From Actinomycetota bacterium (GTDB lineage Bacteria > Actinomycetota > Acidimicrobiia > Acidimicrobiales > JAFATL01), in assembly GCA_019243975.1 (NCBI GenBank), contig JAFATL010000718.1, positions 1 through 7,532 of the forward strand: a stretch of 7,532 bases of DNA, given 5' to 3'. Under the pieces are notes generated by a model. The model searched no databases, had not been told where the DNA came from, and saw only the letters and a program-made list of their open reading frames with translations. The position numbers and the translations under genes were made by a program. Shown here piece by piece: positions 5,351 through 7,532 of this stretch; the first letter of the stretch is position 1; every line of letters begins with the position of its first letter.

Positions 5351-7026
5351 GCGCGGAGACACAACTTGAGCGCTCGGTACTTGAAGGCAAGGAGCGCGAC
5401 GAGCTCCACGCCATCGCCGACGCGATGGGCCTCAAGCCGGGTAGCCGCACCAAGAAAGCCGACCTGGTCGACAAGATCCTCGAGGCCACCGGTGTGTCCA
5501 CCGGCGGCGCCAGCGCGGCGGCGGCCGACGACAACGGCGGTCCGGCCCCCAAGAAGCGCGCCACCCGGGCCAAGGCGGAAAGCAACGGCCCCGAGATGAA
5601 CGGCGGGGACGCCGAGGCGGCCCCCGAGGCCGAAGCCGTCGTGACCGAGCCGGCGCCCGAGGTGCACGAGACCGAGCCCGAAGACGCGGCCACCGAAGCT
5701 GCACCGTCACAAGCGTCCGAAACGCACTCGCAGGGTCAGCAGCAGGGCCAGCAGAACTTCGGCCCCGAGCCCGGCAACCGGCGCAACCGTCGCCGGCGGG
5801 GCCGCGATCGCGACCGCGGCGGCGGGGGCGGTGGCGGCGGGGGCGGCGACCTGCAGGGCAGCGGCCAGGAGCAGCAGTACCAAGGTGACCCGATCCCGGT
5901 GGCGGGCCTGCTCGACCTGCGCGACGAGGGCTTCGGCTTCCTCCGCACCAACGGCTACCTGCCGAGCGGGCGCGACGTCTACGTGTCGATCAGCCAGGTC
6001 CGTCGGTTCGCGCTGCGCAAGGGCGACTACGTCGAGGGCGCCAGCCGCCCGGCCGGCAACAACGAGAAGTACCCGGCCCTGCTGCGCATCGACACCGTCA
6101 GTGGCATGACGCCCGACGAGGCGCGCATGCGGTCGCGGTTCGAAGACCTCACGCCCCTGTTCCCCGACGAGAAGCTCAACCTGGAGACGCCGGGCGACTC
6201 CGCCAACATGACCGCCCGCATCGTCGACCTCATCTCGCCGATCGGGAAGGGCCAGCGCGGTCTCATCGTGTCGCCGCCCAAGGCGGGCAAGACGACGGTC
6301 CTCAAGCAGATCGCCCACTCCATCGAGGCCAACCACCCCGAGGTGCACCTGATGGTGTTGCTCGTCGACGAGCGGCCCGAAGAGGTCACCGACATGCGCC
6401 GGTCGGTCCAGGGCGAGGTGGTGGCGTCGACGTTCGACCGCCCCTCCGAGGAGCACACGTCGGTGGCCGAGCTGGCCATCGAGCGGGCCAAGCGCCTGGT
6501 CGAGATGGGCAAGGACGTCGTCATCGTCCTCGACGGCATCACCCGCCTGGCCCGGGCCTACAACCTGGCCGCCCCCGCGTCGGGCCGGATCCTCTCCGGT
6601 GGCGTCGATTCGGCCGCCCTGTACCCGCCCAAGAAGTTCTTCGGGTCGGCGCGGAATATCGAGGAGGGGGGATCGTTGACGATCCTGGCCACCGCCCTGG
6701 TCGAGACCGGATCGCGGATGGACGAGGTCATCTTCGAGGAGTTCAAGGGCACCGGCAACATGGAGCTGCGGCTCGATCGCCGGCTGGCCGAGCGCCGGAT
6801 CTACCCGGCCCTCGACGTCAACGCCTCGTCCACCCGCCACGAGGAGCTGTTGTTCGACAGGTCGGCCCTCAAGCAGGTTTGGACGTTGCGCCGGGTGCTC
6901 AATGCCCTGGCCAGCGAGGGAAGCGGCGCCGCCGGATTGGAACTACTGATGGACAAGATCAAAACTACGAAGAGCAACGACGAGTTCCTGGCCGAGATCG
7001 CCAAGAACCCGGTGTCCGGAGTCTGA
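5347..7026 (+). CDS. rho: Transcription termination factor Rho with long N-terminal insertion
   Basis: Hexameric RNA-dependent ATPase/translocase that ends transcription at unstructured, untranslated RNA. At 559 residues it is longer than E. coli Rho (419), as in other actinobacteria. Order: Rho N-terminal helical domain (about 10-50, KERDELHAIADAMGLKPGS); an Ala/Glu/Pro-rich acidic insertion (about 51-125); a Gln-rich stretch; an Arg-rich block (144-157) and ten glycines (158-167); the OB-fold primary RNA site (about 183-252, with EGFGFLR and RDVYVSISQVRRF); then the RecA-like motor. In the motor are Walker A PPKAGKT (310-316, Lys315), DERPEEV (341-347), Walker B VIVLD (392-396), the Q-loop GGVDSAALYPPK and R-loop FKGTGNMEL. 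Residue 397, next to Walker B Asp396, is Gly where E. coli has Ser266. ATG 5347 overlaps the pgk2 stop (ATGA) and has GAGG at 5337-5340, so there is no long rho leader here. Confidence 0.97.
   Translation: MSAETQLERSVLEGKERDELHAIADAMGLKPGSRTKKADLVDKILEATGVSTGGASAAAADDNGGPAPKKRATRAKAESNGPEMNGGDAEAAPEAEAVVTEPAPEVHETEPEDAATEAAPSQASETHSQGQQQGQQNFGPEPGNRRNRRRRGRDRDRGGGGGGGGGGDLQGSGQEQQYQGDPIPVAGLLDLRDEGFGFLRTNGYLPSGRDVYVSISQVRRFALRKGDYVEGASRPAGNNEKYPALLRIDTVSGMTPDEARMRSRFEDLTPLFPDEKLNLETPGDSANMTARIVDLISPIGKGQRGLIVSPPKAGKTTVLKQIAHSIEANHPEVHLMVLLVDERPEEVTDMRRSVQGEVVASTFDRPSEEHTSVAELAIERAKRLVEMGKDVVIVLDGITRLARAYNLAAPASGRILSGGVDSAALYPPKKFFGSARNIEEGGSLTILATALVETGSRMDEVIFEEFKGTGNMELRLDRRLAERRIYPALDVNASSTRHEELLFDRSALKQVWTLRRVLNALASEGSGAAGLELLMDKIKTTKSNDEFLAEIAKNPVSGV
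5818..5847 (+). repeat. 15-bp tandem duplication encoding the ten-glycine run in Rho
   Basis: Bases 5818-5832 and 5833-5847 are two copies of the same 15-mer, GGCGGCGGGGGCGG followed by T in the first copy and C in the second (14 of 15 identical). Together they encode the ten glycines at Rho residues 158-167. Because 15 is a multiple of three, gain or loss of a copy would change the linker length without a frameshift. Confidence 0.85.
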
Positions 7027-7032
7027 AGGAGA
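7026..7032 (+). promoter_or_regulatory. Strong ribosome binding site for rpmE
   Basis: AAGGAGA sits at 7026-7032, beginning at the last base of the rho stop (7024-7026) and leaving about six bases before ATG 7038. It is the strongest Shine-Dalgarno match in the window. It fits a highly expressed ribosomal protein gene that needs more translation than its upstream operon partner. Confidence 0.8.
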
Positions 7033-7037
7033 CCTCG

Positions 7038-7256
7038 ATGAAAGCTGACATCCACCCCACGTACGTCGAGGCGACCGTGAAGTGCTCGTGCGGCAACACG
7101 TTCACCACGAAGTCGACCAAGTCCGACCTCCACGTCGAACTGTGCAACGAGTGCCACCCCTTCTACACGGGCAAGCAGAAGCTCGTTGACACCGGTGGCC
7201 GAGTCGAGCGCTTCGAGCGCCGCTACGGCAAGCGCGGCGCCAAGAAGAAGGCCTGA
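7038..7256 (+). CDS. rpmE: 50S ribosomal protein L31, zinc-binding type
   Basis: Small protein of the large ribosomal subunit that bridges to the 30S head. It has 72 residues, typical of the family. It starts MKADIHPTYVEATVKCSCGN and contains the four zinc-ligand cysteines of the C+ form: Cys16, Cys18, Cys36 and Cys39 (CSC, then CNEC). The conserved HPFYTGKQKLVDTGGRVERF follows at 40-59, and there is a lysine-rich tail (GAKKKA). ATG 7038 is chosen because it gives the exact family N-terminus and follows AAGGAGA at ideal distance; the frame is open upstream to 6879, but that part lies within rho. It sits 11 bp after rho and immediately before prfA, the standard actinobacterial order. Having the C+ form suggests that a zinc-free paralogue, if present, lies elsewhere under zinc-responsive control. 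Confidence 0.97.
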   Translation: MKADIHPTYVEATVKCSCGNTFTTKSTKSDLHVELCNECHPFYTGKQKLVDTGGRVERFERRYGKRGAKKKA

Positions 7257-7263
7257 GGCTCCG

Positions 7264-7532
7264 CTGCTCGAACGCCTTGCCGGGCTGGAGAAGGAATACG
7301 AGGAGACGGTCACCCGTCTCTCCGACCCGGCCGTGCTGGCCGACCCCAACCAGATCCGTGAGGTCTCCAAACGCCACAAGGAGCTCGACGCCATCGTCGT
7401 GCCCTACCGGGCGTACCGCGCCGCGCTCGACGACCTGGCCACGGCCAAGGAGATGCTCGGCGACGCGTCGCCCGACGAGCGCGAGCTGATCAAGGCCGAG
7501 GTCGACGAGGCCGAGGCGGCCATCGCCCGGCT
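7264..7532 (+). CDS. prfA: Peptide chain release factor 1, N-terminal part (3' end outside window); start probably CTG
   Basis: Release factor 1 reads UAA and UAG stop codons and triggers peptide release. The window holds about the first 90 residues: LLERLAGLEKEYEETVTRLSD, then a DPNQIREVSKRHKELDAIV segment and a charged helical stretch (GDASPDERELIKAEVDEAE). This is the coiled-coil-like N-terminal domain of RF1; the GGQ and PxT regions are beyond the edge. No ATG, GTG or TTG lies in frame at the expected N-terminus. CTG 7264-7266 aligns with where the family begins, and TGAGG (7254-7258, overlapping the rpmE stop) lies five bases ahead as a ribosome binding site. The nearest in-frame alternatives are GTG 7195 and TTG 7186, both inside rpmE, which would add 23 or 26 residues of low-complexity Ala/Ser sequence. 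An in-frame GTG downstream, near 7330, would remove conserved residues. Product is secure, start is not. Confidence 0.88.
   Translation, partial: MLERLAGLEKEYEETVTRLSDPAVLADPNQIREVSKRHKELDAIVVPYRAYRAALDDLATAKEMLGDASPDERELIKAEVDEAEAAIAR

Noticed and set aside
4112..5362. 416-residue open frame antisense to cpgS/pgk2
   Set aside because: Translation is rich in His, Asp, Gly and Val with no recognisable domain. It mirrors the codon bias of the sense genes.
5707..6840. 377-residue open frame antisense to rho
   Set aside because: Same high-GC shadow effect. No ribosome binding site or domain, and rho is unambiguous on the other strand.
6879..7037. Extended rpmE start within rho
   Set aside because: L31 begins at MKADIHP with a strong ribosome binding site. 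Upstream residues have no counterpart in the family.
7277..7489. 70-residue open frame near the right edge
   Set aside because: Out-of-frame shadow of prfA. The RF1 N-terminal domain reads cleanly in another frame to the edge of the window.
1..7532. CRISPR arrays, tRNA/rRNA genes, insertion sequences, attachment sites
   Set aside because: I looked for regularly spaced repeats, cloverleaf-like segments, transposase motifs and terminal inverted repeats and saw none. Coding genes fill nearly the whole window.

Overview
The window is high-GC, very compact bacterial DNA whose gene content and order point to an actinobacterium (Actinomycetota). Acidimicrobiia or a neighbouring deep-branching class is my best guess; this is an inference from gene order and the style of the proteins, not a database result. 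No gap between genes exceeds about 66 bp. Most adjacent genes on the same strand overlap by four bases (ATGA or GTGA), which suggests translational coupling.

Layout. (1) 1-1419, + strand: the 3' end of homoserine dehydrogenase (hom, ACT domain), then threonine synthase (thrC) overlapping it by ATGA. (2) 1426-2981, - strand: a two-gene ABC-2 type exporter, ATPase then permease, convergent with thrC across a 6-bp gap. (3) 3048-5350, + strand, divergent from the ABC pair across a 66-bp intergenic region: a homologue of cyclic 2,3-diphosphoglycerate synthetase (cpgS type) and a homologue of 2-phosphoglycerate kinase. These families are known for making the thermoprotectant cyclic 2,3-diphosphoglycerate (cDPG) in hyperthermophilic methanogens. 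(4) 5347-7532, + strand: transcription terminator Rho with a long arginine- and glycine-rich insertion, ribosomal protein L31 (rpmE), and the start of peptide chain release factor 1 (prfA).

How the genes relate. In many actinobacteria, as I know the arrangement, the order is hom-thrC-thrB-rho-rpmE-prfA. Here the flanks are intact, but thrB (homoserine kinase) is missing from its slot and four other genes lie there: the ABC exporter and the two-gene cDPG-like module. The module is not merely adjacent to the housekeeping block: the kinase stop codon overlaps the rho start codon. A cpgS-pgk2-rho-rpmE-prfA transcript is therefore likely.

The strongest candidate for something undescribed is the complete archaeal-type cDPG pathway pair (2-phosphoglycerate to 2,3-diphosphoglycerate to cyclic 2,3-diphosphoglycerate) in a bacterium, translationally coupled to rho. 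Other points of interest are the apparently ATG-less prfA start, a glycine in place of the serine next to the Walker B aspartate of Rho, a 15-bp tandem duplication encoding the Rho glycine run, a patch of atypical codons in the cpgS homologue, and a perfect palindrome inside the permease 3' end that may serve the convergent junction.
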